A DNA stretch of 64,000 bases from Chrysaora quinquecirrha (lineage: Eukaryota; Cnidaria; Scyphozoa; Semaeostomeae; Pelagiidae). Below are positions 52,217 to 63,245 of the stretch, piece after piece. The stretch covers positions 237,201-301,200 of the forward strand of contig JACTAT010000290.1 of the NCBI GenBank assembly GCA_014526335.1, written 5' to 3'. The notes beneath the pieces are model-generated. The model ran no database searches and was not told the origin of the DNA. It worked only from the letters and a program-made list of their open reading frames with translations. A program made the position numbers and the translations under genes. Within the stretch, counting starts at the first letter, position 1. The number at the start of each line of letters is the position of its first letter.

Positions 52217-52440
52217 GGATTAGTCACGCTCTAAAAAGTACAATTTTCGTACTTTCAAGCTTGGACTTAGAACTTTTTTGCCTCTCTTCACCAAAGAGGA
52301 ACACGCATGCGTCATCTGATTGTATTGGATTAGTCACGCTCTGAAAAGTACAATTTTGGTACTTTCGAGTTTGGACTTGGAAATTTTTGCCTCTCTTCAG
52401 CTGAAGATTGTAATCAGCACGCATGCGTCATCTGATCTTG
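52217..52440. repeat. Direct tandem duplication, 110-bp unit, two copies
   Basis: GGATTAGTCACGCTCT...AAAGTACAATTTT, then CGCATGCGTCATCTGAT, occurs at 52217-52326 and 52327-52440. Confidence 0.85.
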
Positions 52441-53340
52441 AGTGGGATTTGCCATTGCAGTTGAAATTGAAATAAAATAGCATCCGACACTCTCGAGCTT
52501 GACAACGCCGCCTTTAAGAATTGTTTGCAACAACAGTGGAAGCAACAATGAAGTTGAAACAGACAATGACTTGATTCTTTCAATCGCTGCTTTGGTTATT
52601 AATAACAATGCTGCTTAATTACAAATGAGCTACTGCTATTGAAATTGCTGAGTTGTTTACGCTTTGGAAATAAGATTGATAGGCCTGGATAGCTGTTGGG
52701 TTATTAAAGGACAGATAAAACGATTGCAACTATTATGGACGCAGTTCTAAAATTACGATTCACAGCCTGTCTATGAACAACAAAACATGTGCATAAAGTA
52801 AGTTGACATTGCTAATCATAGCTTGAAATCCATGACACTTATTTGCAAATTATAGCTTGCATGGAATAGCTTGTATTCAGTAGAAAACGATGGTCATTTA
52901 CTCTAGATAATGCAATTATCAGGAAGCTTTGCACTGGCTTGTTGCTTTTAGAATTATTTTTACCTTACGTATTGTGTTATTGTTGTTTCATTTTAACCTT
53001 ATTTCAGGGCTTAATGATCTTACTGTTCATCTTGCAATGCTGGTTTTATGCCAGACACTTTGTGATATCTTTTACATTACTGAGCCTTACAATTTTCAGC
53101 TAATGGAATAAATTCGTAAACACAAGAGCAGCTTTTGTCTTGTCTCTTATATTGCAGACTGTCACTTCCTTCATCCTATCACATCAAGCGGGCAAATCAC
53201 TCCCTGGAGTGGAAGGTGTACAAGATTCTTATAGACCCAAAAGGATTTCCAGAGATTTTTGACATTTCTTTGGCAAAGAATAATATTTTCCCTAAATGTA
53301 CGCTTTTTCCAGTGTGATTTGCCTCTCAGTAACTTGTGGC
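52441..53340. other. No recognisable gene before the 94-bp array
   Basis: AT-rich, with scattered short frames lacking motifs. It leads into the tandem array. Confidence 0.4.
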
Positions 53341-53776
53341 ATTTACAGGGATACAAGAGGTAAACATTCACCTGTTGCTGTCCACAGTTGAATGCCGAAG
53401 TTGTTGCACGACATGTCACGCGTTTCCATTGGCATTTTACAGGGATACAAGAGGTAAACATTTACCTGTTGCTGTCCACAGTTGAATGCCCAAGTTGTTG
53501 CACAACATGTCACACGTTTCCATTGGCATTTTACAGGGATACAAGAGGTAAACATTTAGCTGTTGCTGTCCACAGTTGAATGTCCAAGTTGTTGCACGAC
53601 ATGTCACGCGTTCCCATTGGCATTTTACAGGGATACAAGAGGTAAACATTTACCTGTTGCTGTCCACAGTTGAATGCCCAAGTTGTTGCACGACATGTCA
53701 CGCGTTTCCATTGGCATTTTACAGGGATACAAGAGGTAAACATTTACTTGTTGCTGTCCACAGTTGAATGCCAAAG
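53341..53776. repeat. 94-bp tandem repeat array before the unit-B TTAGGG array
   Basis: The core ACAGGGATACAAGAGGTAAA recurs with its GGGATACAAG at 53348, 53442, 53536, 53630 and 53724, an exact 94-bp period. Each unit also holds GTTGTTGCACGACATGTCAC and CCACAGTTGAATGCC. The last unit is cut by TTAGGGTTAGGG. Overlapping Cys-rich frames on both strands are a by-product of the repeat. Confidence 0.95.
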
Positions 53777-53788
53777 TTAGGGTTAGGG
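53777..53788. repeat. Two TTAGGG units at the left end of unit B
   Basis: TTAGGGTTAGGG is followed by TTTTTAACTGCTGTCTTTGA, the same join as in unit A at 27460. To the left the two units share nothing obvious. Confidence 0.85.
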
Positions 53789-54556
53789 TTTTTAACTGCT
53801 GTCTTTGATTCAGGTTTTACAAAGTATTATGTAACTAACTAATTTCAAGGACAAGGTCGACATTTCCAATTGGTACCTTGTGAATAATGGCCATTTGTAT
53901 TCCTTTATCGAACATAGTTATTAAATTATTGGTATGTCTCTTTTTTCAACTCATGCAGACTGCTTATATTTACAGAATTTTTTTCTGTTTTTCTCGTATC
54001 AGGCTTGGCTTTAGCAATGACGATGATTGAAAGAAGGCTTGCAGTATTTCCTTGCCATTAAAAAGCAACAGTTGGGAATAAATATATATGCAATAAGAGT
54101 CTCGCACTTGGCTTTGTCTTCATGCAGTGCATGAATGTAGTAAGTACAGATATTACGTTTAGAATTAGCTGAGTAATTATGTGAAGGTTGCACAATGGCC
54201 ACAGTTACCAATAAGGTATTATAAATAAACCTTTCCAGAAAAACGTCTACCCTACCATAAATAATCTATAACTCATATGATTTATCAAATGAATGTTTAT
54301 TGTAGACATAGATATATTCAAATGACTATTGTAAAATGGAATTATTCAATTTACTATTGTAAAAATAGAGATATTAAGAATAACTGTTTATTGTAAAAAT
54401 AGAAATATTCAAATAACTGTTTATTGTAAATACAGAAATATTAAAATAACTGTTTGTTGTAAAAATAGAATTATTCAAATAACTATTTATTGTAAATATT
54501 AACATATACGTTGAGAACAACACATTCTTTGGCTTCAACTTAGCATACATTGATAG
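53789..54556. other. 3' flank of unit-B YR gene, with AT-rich repeats
   Basis: It corresponds to 27472-28400. The roughly 30-bp AT-rich array spans 54295-54510, with fewer units than in A. Confidence 0.6.
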
Positions 54557-55655
54557 TCAAAGTTCTTCTTGTGCTTCTTTTTCTTCTTCATGTCTATTGA
54601 CATAGGCATGGATTTTCCGCTTCGGTGTCTTCAGAACGTAGCTGTTTTCTCCATCCATATAAACCACATCGATGGGATGCACGATTGAGGCCAAAGGTTC
54701 CGTCCAGATTGAGCCTATTTCCATTTTGTAATTGTTCGGGTCACCTGCCTGTACAAGTTCAGACATCGTCACTGTTTTTCTTTCAAAGTCAAAGCCGAGT
54801 ACCTTTCCAAGATTTACAACTGGGCTTTTTAAAGTTGATTCATGTGGCACCACCGCCACAACTTGATCTCTGTATGGCATATACAGCTCACCTCCATTTT
54901 CGCCTGTTGATATCCCCAGTGCTTTTGTTGTAGTTTTGTTCATGTGATCGGCAGCTTTCCTTATTTTCGTTACCGAGTCCATGTTGTCGTATCTGAGACG
55001 CTGCATACGTACTGAGTGACTCATCAATCTTGCAACAGACTGTCTGATGTCTTCATTTTTTGCCTGTCGTTGTCAGCCAATTGACAAGTGACTTTCTGAG
55101 AGTAGTTGTCGTGAACACAAGATTTCCATTGTGCTCTTTAAATGATCTACAGAGGTGACGTGAGAATTCTGCTGATACCTGGAATGCATCACCAGATGCT
55201 TGTACAAAAAGAAAGTCATGATTGTGTGGACCCAGTAGCTTCTTTCGGTGATCTGCGATATATATCCTGAGATGGCGATCAACATACTCGTACTCACTCA
55301 CCCTTATCCTGTTACTGCCATACGTTCTCTCCGTTTTGAACTTGTATATTACCATGTCAGTGGTGCCATCGTCATTCAAAGTTATCCAGTTGCTCTGTTG
55401 ATCTGCTGGTGTCTTCCCATATGCAATGCGAAGCCTCATCATGTCCAGGTTTCTAGACGGATTGATTGTAGTAAAAATCAATAATATAAGGAAGTCATGA
55501 TACAGCCGTGACCTGCTATTCTATTCGGCGGTGTCCATGTGCAAGTCAATCTTCTCTTTCATCATTTCGAGAGTTTCTAATACCAGCTCCCATTCGAAAC
55601 AACGCTTCATGTCCTGTGTAGGGTCCTTTTTCTTCAGCTCCAGATTATAAAGAAT
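54557..55655 (-). pseudogene. YR exon E5: catalytic and C-terminal domains (unit B)
   Basis: Full-length last exon with four recognisable YR residues but two inactivating changes. The C-terminal domain (about 100 residues after the catalytic Tyr) is shared with unit 1 (LGKVIGF ... MKIGSLWEEDL ... IVHPIDVAY) and is unlike any domain I recognise, so it may be specific to this recombinase lineage. Confidence 0.75.
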
Positions 55656-56995
55656 CTGTGGAAAAAGGATAAACAACTTCAATTCTGATTCTCCAGATAT
55701 ATGTCATAAGTTCAGTAAAAGTCAACAGCACCAAACATCGTACAAGATTTCTAAATGTACAGTTTACATACCTGGAGCTGTTTTTGAAGATTGCAAAGCT
55801 CCGAAATCTCAAGTACATCTTCCCATTTCCCATTCCGTTTACTGTTCCTCATATTATACGTTGCAAGTGCAATCAGACTTTGTACATAGCTTGCTACAGT
55901 GCCACTGCACTTCTGATTTGCTAGCTGTTAAACAAAGCCACACGCTAGGTACTTATCCATGACATCTTCCAAGTTTCCAGGTCTCTTTTCGACTTCGTCA
56001 ATGAATTTCATGAATTCCTTTAGATGTCTAACATGCTTGCTCACTGTACTTTGGGCTATATCTACTGTTGGCCTACTTGGATTCATGACCTTTCTGTAGA
56101 AACTGGTGAACTGTTGCAACTCCATCTCCAGTTCATGTGTAAGTTGGATAGGAGATGCCCTTTTTCTTTTACTACTTTTGCAACCCAGTGATTCGTTATT
56201 TTCATCTTGCTGCTCCCCATGTTCAGTAACGGTGCTTGCAGCACTTGGAGTGATGGATGAGCACATAGTTGAAGGCACGTGAGAGGAGGCTACAGCCCCA
56301 ATGTCAGGGTTGGCCTGCTGCTTTGTCGGTTGCATCAAGTAGACACTCCTGAAGATAAAGTAATTCATTAAGCTATGTTATTGAGTCGTTTTCCAGAAGC
56401 TTACAGCTTTGCAAAATAATTACACCAACGAAGCCCTGAATGATGGGGCAAAATATTAGCATAAACGTCTGAGCTTTTAATTGCGTCGTTCTCTCATCGT
56501 TTTGCAGCGTTACTGCTTCACCCTTTTATTTTATACTGTTCGCCGCAAGATTCTAAAGATCGGACGGGACAGAGGGCAACTCGTGGCCTTTTCTTTCAAT
56601 CTTCCATTTGCATAATAATATTGTTATCACAAGGATTTGTACTCATATCAATTTTAAAATTAAATACTCACCACGAGTCATTTGTCGTTTTCCCCTCTTC
56701 TTGACAAGTCTCCGCCGGCAACTGACACGAGGCTAGTGATTCTTTGTCTATGTGCTCAGTCAGACTTGAATTGATGGATGAACACAAATTGGATGGCACG
56801 TGCGAGGGGGCTACAGCCCCAATGTCAGGGATGACCGGCTGCTCTTTCGGGTGCATCACGGAAACACTCCTGAAGAGAAAGAAATTCATTAAGCTATGCC
56901 ATTGAGACATTTTCCAGAAGCTTACAGCTGTGCGAAATGACCCTGTTATTAGAACGATTTGTACAGATATGTTTCTTTTATATTTCAACACTTAC

Positions 56996-57530
56996 CATGA
57001 GTCTTTCGTCCTTTTCCCTTCTTCTTCACAGGTTTTTGGCAGCTGACACAAGGCTAGCGATTCCATTTCCATCTGGTCAGCCCGAATCATACATGTTGCC
57101 TTTCCCGGATATGTCTCTGGAGATGTACCAAAGTGACTAGGTATGTCGTTACCTTCAAAAAGTTGTTGGCACAGTGTTTCTAGTGTTGTCATCAGCTCTG
57201 TCATATCGCTACTGTTGCACATGTTTTCAGCTCCTGCAATGTCCTCTGTATGTAAATCACCCTTTTTATCATGTTTCACCGCTCTTCTCTTCAGGAGCAT
57301 CTTCTCTACGTCACTAACACTAATTAGGTAGTAGCCACCTTTTTTATGGCCGAATTTCCCTTGAAGATCGACTTGCACTGAACCCTTTGCTATAACCGCT
57401 TTCATTCCATGTCTGCTCATAAACGAGCGGAGTGCACTACTTGACCAGTCTGGAAACAACTGTCTTTGAACATCATCTTTGCTGACAAAGCTTTCACCAT
57501 TCATATTAACTTGATAGAGTCCTTTGCCAT
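56996..57530 (-). CDS. YR exon E2 (unit B)
   Basis: Open, nearly identical to unit A (DGKGLYQVNMNGESFVSKDD start). No stop occurs over about 178 codons in either copy. Confidence 0.65.
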
Positions 57531-58888
57531 CTGCAATAAAAATTTGACGACAAATTGATATGAGCAATTCAACCCATCAAAGTAGCTATTAATGTCTCTT
57601 AGCTGATTGGGCTTTTGTGTCGATGACATAGAGTTGTCACGGCTCACAGCCTAGTGATATTCCTCAATGTCACTGAAAGATAGCCCCCCCCATATTACTG
57701 CACACTATCCACTTTACTGAAAGAGAACCTGAACGATACTGTGGAGACGTTACCTAGGGTGGTTCAGTTCAACTCTAAGCCTCATAGCGCAAATGCTAAG
57801 AGCAATAACTAGAGGAATGTGTTATGAGTTTTACAATCTAACATTACACTGTCATCAATTCTCGTCACCTATTTGTTTCAGCAACAGATGTGGAACTTTC
57901 AATGACCACACTCCCACACTTTCGACCAAACCTTAGTCCTGAATTACCAACTACTCATACTGCAACATCATGCCACTCTGCTATTTTCTTGTCCCTGCAT
58001 TTCAAATTTAAGCCCATATTTCAAATCAATGCTATATTATCTCCTAAACCTAGAAATCCCAACAAATCGGCCTACCTAGAATTCCCATACTGGTCAAATG
58101 GCCTGTGGCAACATTTTTGTGAAATTGCTGACGTCTACATATTAGTTTCGGTCTCTCCAAAATAACGACTTTTTTGCTCATATTTTGATTTAACAGAGTG
58201 AAAAAATCAGATATTTTAAAGTCCATCCTAGTTTAATAAATCTTCAAATTGAGGGCCTTTTGGCACTTTTTTACAACAGGTTTACACACGCTATATTTCA
58301 ATGACTTGTGATTTCAACTTCATATTTGATCTCTAGGTTTTGCTAAATTCAGTAAGTGTTTAAAGGAAAAATGGAATTGCTCATTCTTACCACCTTGAAC
58401 TTTTATATCGATTTTGCTCAATTGATCAGTTGGAGAGTTCATAGTGGAGTGACATGTTTTTTTGGAAACTCCTTATAAGAAACCCAGACTCTCGAATGAC
58501 CAAAAATTTAAGAAACTCCAGTACTGGAAATTTTTTCGGTAGGAAACTTTCCACCTTGGACAGCAAAAAAGTTTCTTTCATTTCCCGTTGTCGTCTTCAA
58601 TAAAGAATTTCTGTGACAAGAAGCCAAACTGAAAACCCATATGCATTCAAATAAGATAGATAAATGGGTTTGCAACATCATTCAGATAGAGTAACTATGT
58701 TGCCCATATGGATGTTGAAGACTTTCAGTACTGGATCAACCTTTTAGTTTCTTATAAATAAATATGTGTATATGTTATCTTTGTATAATGAGTAATCTTT
58801 CGTCTATGAAAGTAATATTATGAGATGAGTGCTTGTTCACATGTGTATTTTCCTAATAAAATTCTAAATTTCAATTATTTGTACTTAC

Positions 58889-59036
58889 CACCAAGGTCGA
58901 CCGCGTCCCCTTGCATTGGTGTGTTGCTATCTTGTAGTTTTTTGTCTTCGTTTCTTTCCTGATTTCCAATATCTTCAATTCGATGGCTAATTATGACAAA
59001 TGATTTGTTTTCTTCTCCATTGCAGTCCATATCCAT
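58889..59036 (-). CDS. YR exon E1, uninterrupted (unit B)
   Basis: Acidic N terminus with DSNTPMQGDAVDLG at the donor. The codons for NTP overlap the 9-bp site duplicated by the foldback element in unit A. Confidence 0.6.
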
Positions 59037-61161
59037 ATCATGAAAAAGATACTCTGTGCAGTAGAAATGTAAGTATACAGCACTTATGATAATCAGTTAA
59101 TTTAAGAAAAAGGTTCACCAATCTGCTTTTTCCCCTTGCTACTTTCGTATATTGTCTACTTGTCTGTCTGGAAGTCTGAAATCTCTACACTTGGGATTCG
59201 GTGCTCTATGGCGACCTTTTATACCCTATTGGTGACAACTAGATACAAAGACAACAAGGGGAATTATGTATTGCAAAATGCAATTCAATGTAGTTAAATG
59301 GCAGCATTTCCATACACAAAGCAATGATACTGATATAGAGAGCATGTAACACTTTGTTCAAATCGAGGTCCCATTACCCAATTACAAGAACTAAATGCGT
59401 CCCAGTAGCGTGAAAACGTCGCAGAGAGAAGTTAAGTGTTTCAGATGATTTTAGGCATGTCCTCATCAAGCTGGCACGCTGAGCAATGCACACATTACGA
59501 CGTCATAGCTAGTGATATCAGGCTCGTTTCAATCTATGCAATTGACTTGACTGGTCGGAAATTGTCTTATTGAAATAATACGTTATTATATCAGGGCTTG
59601 ATCAAAGCGCCTACTTCAACTTATCCTCAAAATTCTATCGATTTAAGCTTGAATCATTAACATTATGGTAAATTTTCTGTCCTACTTTTCCTTTGTGATG
59701 TCCCAAAAATTTCTAGGAATTTTTTAGGAATCCTTCAGGTAAGAAACTTAGAGCATTCTAGGTTTCTTAACACAAAATTAGTGTGCATGCTATTGGGCAT
59801 CACCACTTCAAATACAGCAGGCTAGGCGCATTTTATTAAAGATTTCCTTCCTATTTGTCATTTTCTACATACGTATGATAGTCTGGGCGACTAAGAAATT
59901 CTGGCGTAGCTACCACAATAACCAAAGAGTGCTTAGGGGTTGTGGCTTTCATTTGTGCTGATAGAATAAGGTTGTCGCGCTTGAGCCATTCAATCTTTAA
60001 AGAACTGCTTTTTCTTTAGAAAATCTAATTCTGTTTCAGTTTGGAGAAGAAGAAAAAAGCATCGAAGAAGACGTAGTGCTTCATCAAAGGAACTTAACGG
60101 AGGACTTATCAATGGCAGGCGTGAGTTGGAAGCTAAGCATAATGAAATAAAAGACACAGTGCTGATTCGAGACTACTTCATCATTCTACACATACTCTAT
60201 TCATTAGCTACAATATTAAAAGTTACATTGTCTTGTTAATGCAAATTATATAGCTAATTACCCAAATATTTGAGCCTAACTAATTCTTTTAGCCTTAAAA
60301 TTAGCCAACATGTCTCCAATTGCTACTTAACTTAATAGCCAAATACAACGAATTTTCTTCGCTAGTGAGGTGAGCTTCAGAAACAAGCTACACAAGACGA
60401 TATAAGCTACAAGTATCAGGTCCAAAGATGATACTCCTAATTAGCAACTACCCAGAAAGTAGGGCGACGGCCGTTTTCAAATAGACACTGCAATTGGAGC
60501 AGAGGTATTTTCACAATATTTTCAGGCAATCGAGAGCTATTATACTGACATCTACGTAATGAACAGTTGTAAAAATAATCAACAATTCAGTAAAACTACA
60601 AAAAGAAATGATACGTGGATATCTACGATATTTTACAAGCATCTACGAAAGGATTTTCATACCTGTGACAATGTCTGTCTTTTTTAATTCTAAAAAACGT
60701 TCGCAATCTGGCTGCTTTCAAAATTTAATAATAACCACGTAAGGCTAATACAACACATGTTTCCAAAATATCCTGAATAATCAATACAGATTAGGGCTTC
60801 ACTGATCGATTTTGTTCTGAAACATGAAAACGGCATGAGAACGGGTCTGTTTCCAGGATATTTTTACACACTTTAAAACTACAATGTATGAAAAGTATTA
60901 CTGTAATATTTCCAAAGTTTCTCACATTTATCAGTTTGGCTGAGACTGTAATTTGTAATTTGCAAAACATGTTTCGAATGCGTAGCTAAATAATAGGTAA
61001 ACTTATCAAATCCACGAATTTCTTACATAAAAAAGAATTGATGAGTTGCTGTACTTAATTTAACTGAACATGAACAGTGTTTGCTCGAAACATGTTTTCC
61101 AAATTACAAGATATCGTTTCTTTAACAAAAAATATTATAATAACAAGCATAATTGATGTCT
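59037..61161. other. Region between YR and gene 2 in unit B
   Basis: The first 580 bases match unit A; 59615-61161 has no counterpart there. A plus-strand frame at 60038-60238 preceded by TGTTTCAG starts WRRRKKHRRRRSASSKELNG, but it has no downstream partner and is not called as a gene. GTTTCTTA/AATTTTTTAGGAA motifs cluster at 59695-59770. Confidence 0.4.
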
Positions 61162-61728
61162 CTACAAAAGTTCAAATTCAGCGAAGACGGCCAGTTCCTC
61201 CTCTTCAAACATGCCCTTATTGATGACATTTGAACCTTCAGGAACTTTGAGATACGCAAGCCATTTTCTAGCATTGCTGTCATTTGTCCGGTTGCATTTC
61301 ACTAGGACTGATAGCTTCCATTTGAGAATAACCAGCTGTTTTGCAACGGTCGTCCTTGCTTTTTCAACCACTGCTCCCAAGGAAGAAAATACGTCCCAGA
61401 AGTCGGTGGTTCTTCTAACTGGGTTGACATTTACTATTTCTGGACATATAATGCAAACTTCCCCGACATTACACAACTGGAAAAACTTTGTGTGGTTTAG
61501 TCCAAAATGTCCTGCTGTGTGCGCTGTAGTGCGTCTATTGTAAAGCCAAGCTGCTTCGTTTGCTGTCGCAGGTTTCTTGTTATAGTGCACAAGTTGACAT
61601 GGAAGCAAAATGGTGATTTGGATAGAGCTGTTTTTGTAGTTGTCTCAGCGATGAAGCAGCATAATGCACACCCTGCTTGATCAAATTTCGATTTTAGCAA
61701 ATTGTCTTCGGAGGTGATCATCTCTTTC
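61162..61728 (-). pseudogene. Gene 2, last exon (unit B), one frameshift
   Basis: Starts after AATTTTTTAG with EMITSEDNLLKSKFDQAGCA, then SPFCFHVNL and a helical part. After the frame change come FFQLCNVGEVCIICPEIVNV, FWDVFSSLGAVVEKA and an acidic end. It corresponds to 17559-18042 of unit 1. Confidence 0.65.
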
Positions 61729-62428
61729 CTAAAAAATTGGCAATTACCTGGTTTTTTCGCAGTTGCATAAACGCTTCGTCTCGTCTTTGTTGATGAACTC
61801 TAAGGCTGCAGCCACTACTCTTTGTTTGCTAAATTTCATCTCTAATGAAGATTTCACATCTGCATGCTCATTTGGGGGTATAGAGTTGATTAAATCAGCC
61901 GATTTATCACATGGAAGCTTCTCCATATGGTCTTCCTTTACCCCGTGGTCAAGGGCCAATTGTTTTACCTTTGAAGAAAACAGTTATGATCAGATTTAAT
62001 ATTGAATACCAATATTATTAATATTATTGGTGTAGAGCTTGACAGACTACTAGGGGGGTCTACTGTAGCATAAAAGTGGTTATGTTTCTTTAAGAATATA
62101 TATGAATAACTCTACTGTGCCGGAAAATCTTTCCGCTGTTTATCTCAATTTTGAAGTTTTGTACTAACCACAAATAATAACTCTAGGGAATGAACAAAGT
62201 AAACAAGGCGTCTTTTCTAAGATGAACAATACAATACAGATCTTGACGAAATTTACTAAGGGTCAGGGCTGAGCCCCCAAAACCCCCAAAACTCTTCACC
62301 TCTACACATCCACCGAAAGAAACAGCAGTGACAGCAATGGCATGTTGATAAGGAGACGTTGCTTGCATCATTTGCAGTCAGTGAACGAGACAGCTATACA
62401 ACTGAAACAATGTAAGGTGGGAACTTAC

Positions 62429-62936
62429 CTTGCTGTCTAAATTTGTCAGCAGCGCTGCGGTAGTAGCCTGATGTTGGCTTGATTGCTCTGGCTGCTGCTC
62501 TGCTGGCTGTTCAACATGCTGTTCTTTCTGCTGCGGCTGCTTGTCTGGCTGCTGTTCTGTAGGCTGCTGTTCCGGCGGCTGTTGTGCAGGTCGCTCTTGT
62601 GCAGGCTGCTATTGTGGCAGTACGTTTCTCGTCTTTGAAATTTTCGGCTTTTTCGGTGCTGCCTGTGCCCTTTCTCTTCTGCCGGTATCGAGCAAGAACT
62701 GGTGTTTCATTCTGCTTGCCACAACTGTCTCTTTTTGAGAGTCATGCGGATACAGGCTGGTAGACAGTTTTGTGATTATCTCGCCGGAAAAGGTGCAGAT
62801 ATCTTCAGAATTGGACTCGCTGTCGGAGTATGCAGACGCTTTGGGCTTGTGAGTTCGCCTGGCCAGTAACATTTCTGATATTTTAGCGAGTAGTTTGTTG
62901 TCTAGGGGGTTGAATGATATGAAATCAATGCCATAA
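62429..62936 (-). pseudogene. Gene 2, YGIDF exon with Gln/Pro-rich linker (unit B)
   Basis: It begins YGIDFISFNPLDNKLLAKIS, continues through a Ser/Asp/Glu patch (YSDSESNSEDI) to a basic motif (PKKPKISKTR), then into CAG/CAA-coded QQP and EQQP repeats. One TAG at about 62610 interrupts the repeats. Confidence 0.7.
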
Positions 62937-63245
62937 CTGTATGTAAAGAGATATACACCTTTAAGAGATATACACGTTACAAGTAGAATAATTAGTATAA
63001 TGATATTTCGACCCAAGGTCATCGTCAGAGTTCTTGATGATCCTAGATGATGATCCTTGGAACGTATGGTCGAAATATTAGTAGCTAGCTATAGAAATAA
63101 TTTCTCTATCACTACGAAAATGTTTCTACACATTCTATTTATAATCATACTTTTGTCTGCATTTTGTGTATCGCCCTATCAGATAGAAATGATGAAGTCC
63201 CTTTGCACAGAAATTGAAAATCTTATTGCTATAAATGACACTTAC

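Larger units (their letters stand above)
27426..53340 (-). mobile_element. Unit A: two-gene tyrosine-recombinase element with nested insertions
   Basis: It contains the YR gene (28401-34966) and gene 2 (35541-38904, with probable 5' exons at 50092-50533). Three later insertions are nested: a foldback element in YR exon 1, and a Gypsy element plus a LINE back to back inside gene 2. Removing these leaves about 13.6 kb. Compared with B it lacks about 1.9 kb (B 59615-61510), including the last gene-2 exon. The right end is not defined by any inverted repeat and is placed before the 94-bp array by analogy. Confidence 0.5.
54557..59036 (-). pseudogene. Crypton-like tyrosine recombinase, unit B copy
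   Basis: Exons in transcript order are E1 59036-58889, E2 57530-56996, E3 56869-56672, E4 56348-55772 and E5 55655-54557. E1 starts at an in-frame ATG (MDMDCNGEENKSFVIISHRI) and ends DAVDLG|GTAAGT. E5 keeps the whole catalytic and C-terminal domain: INPSRNLDMM, TTTLRKSLVNWL, MSHSVRMQRLRYDNMD, then LGKVLGFDF and IVHPIDVVYMDGENSYVLKT. Defects seen are a TAA in E4 (about 55928), a TAG in E5 (about 55522) and one extra T in a T-run near 55056 between box II and the His motif. These differ from the defects of unit A. The exon map is the most complete for this gene. Confidence 0.8.

Noticed and set aside
53343..53767. Several overlapping Cys-rich frames on both strands
   Set aside because: They repeat with the 94-bp satellite unit in all frames and are by-products of it.
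60038..60238. Arg-rich plus-strand frame after a TTTCAG
   Set aside because: Single short frame with no donor, partner exon or counterpart in other units; kept only as a note.
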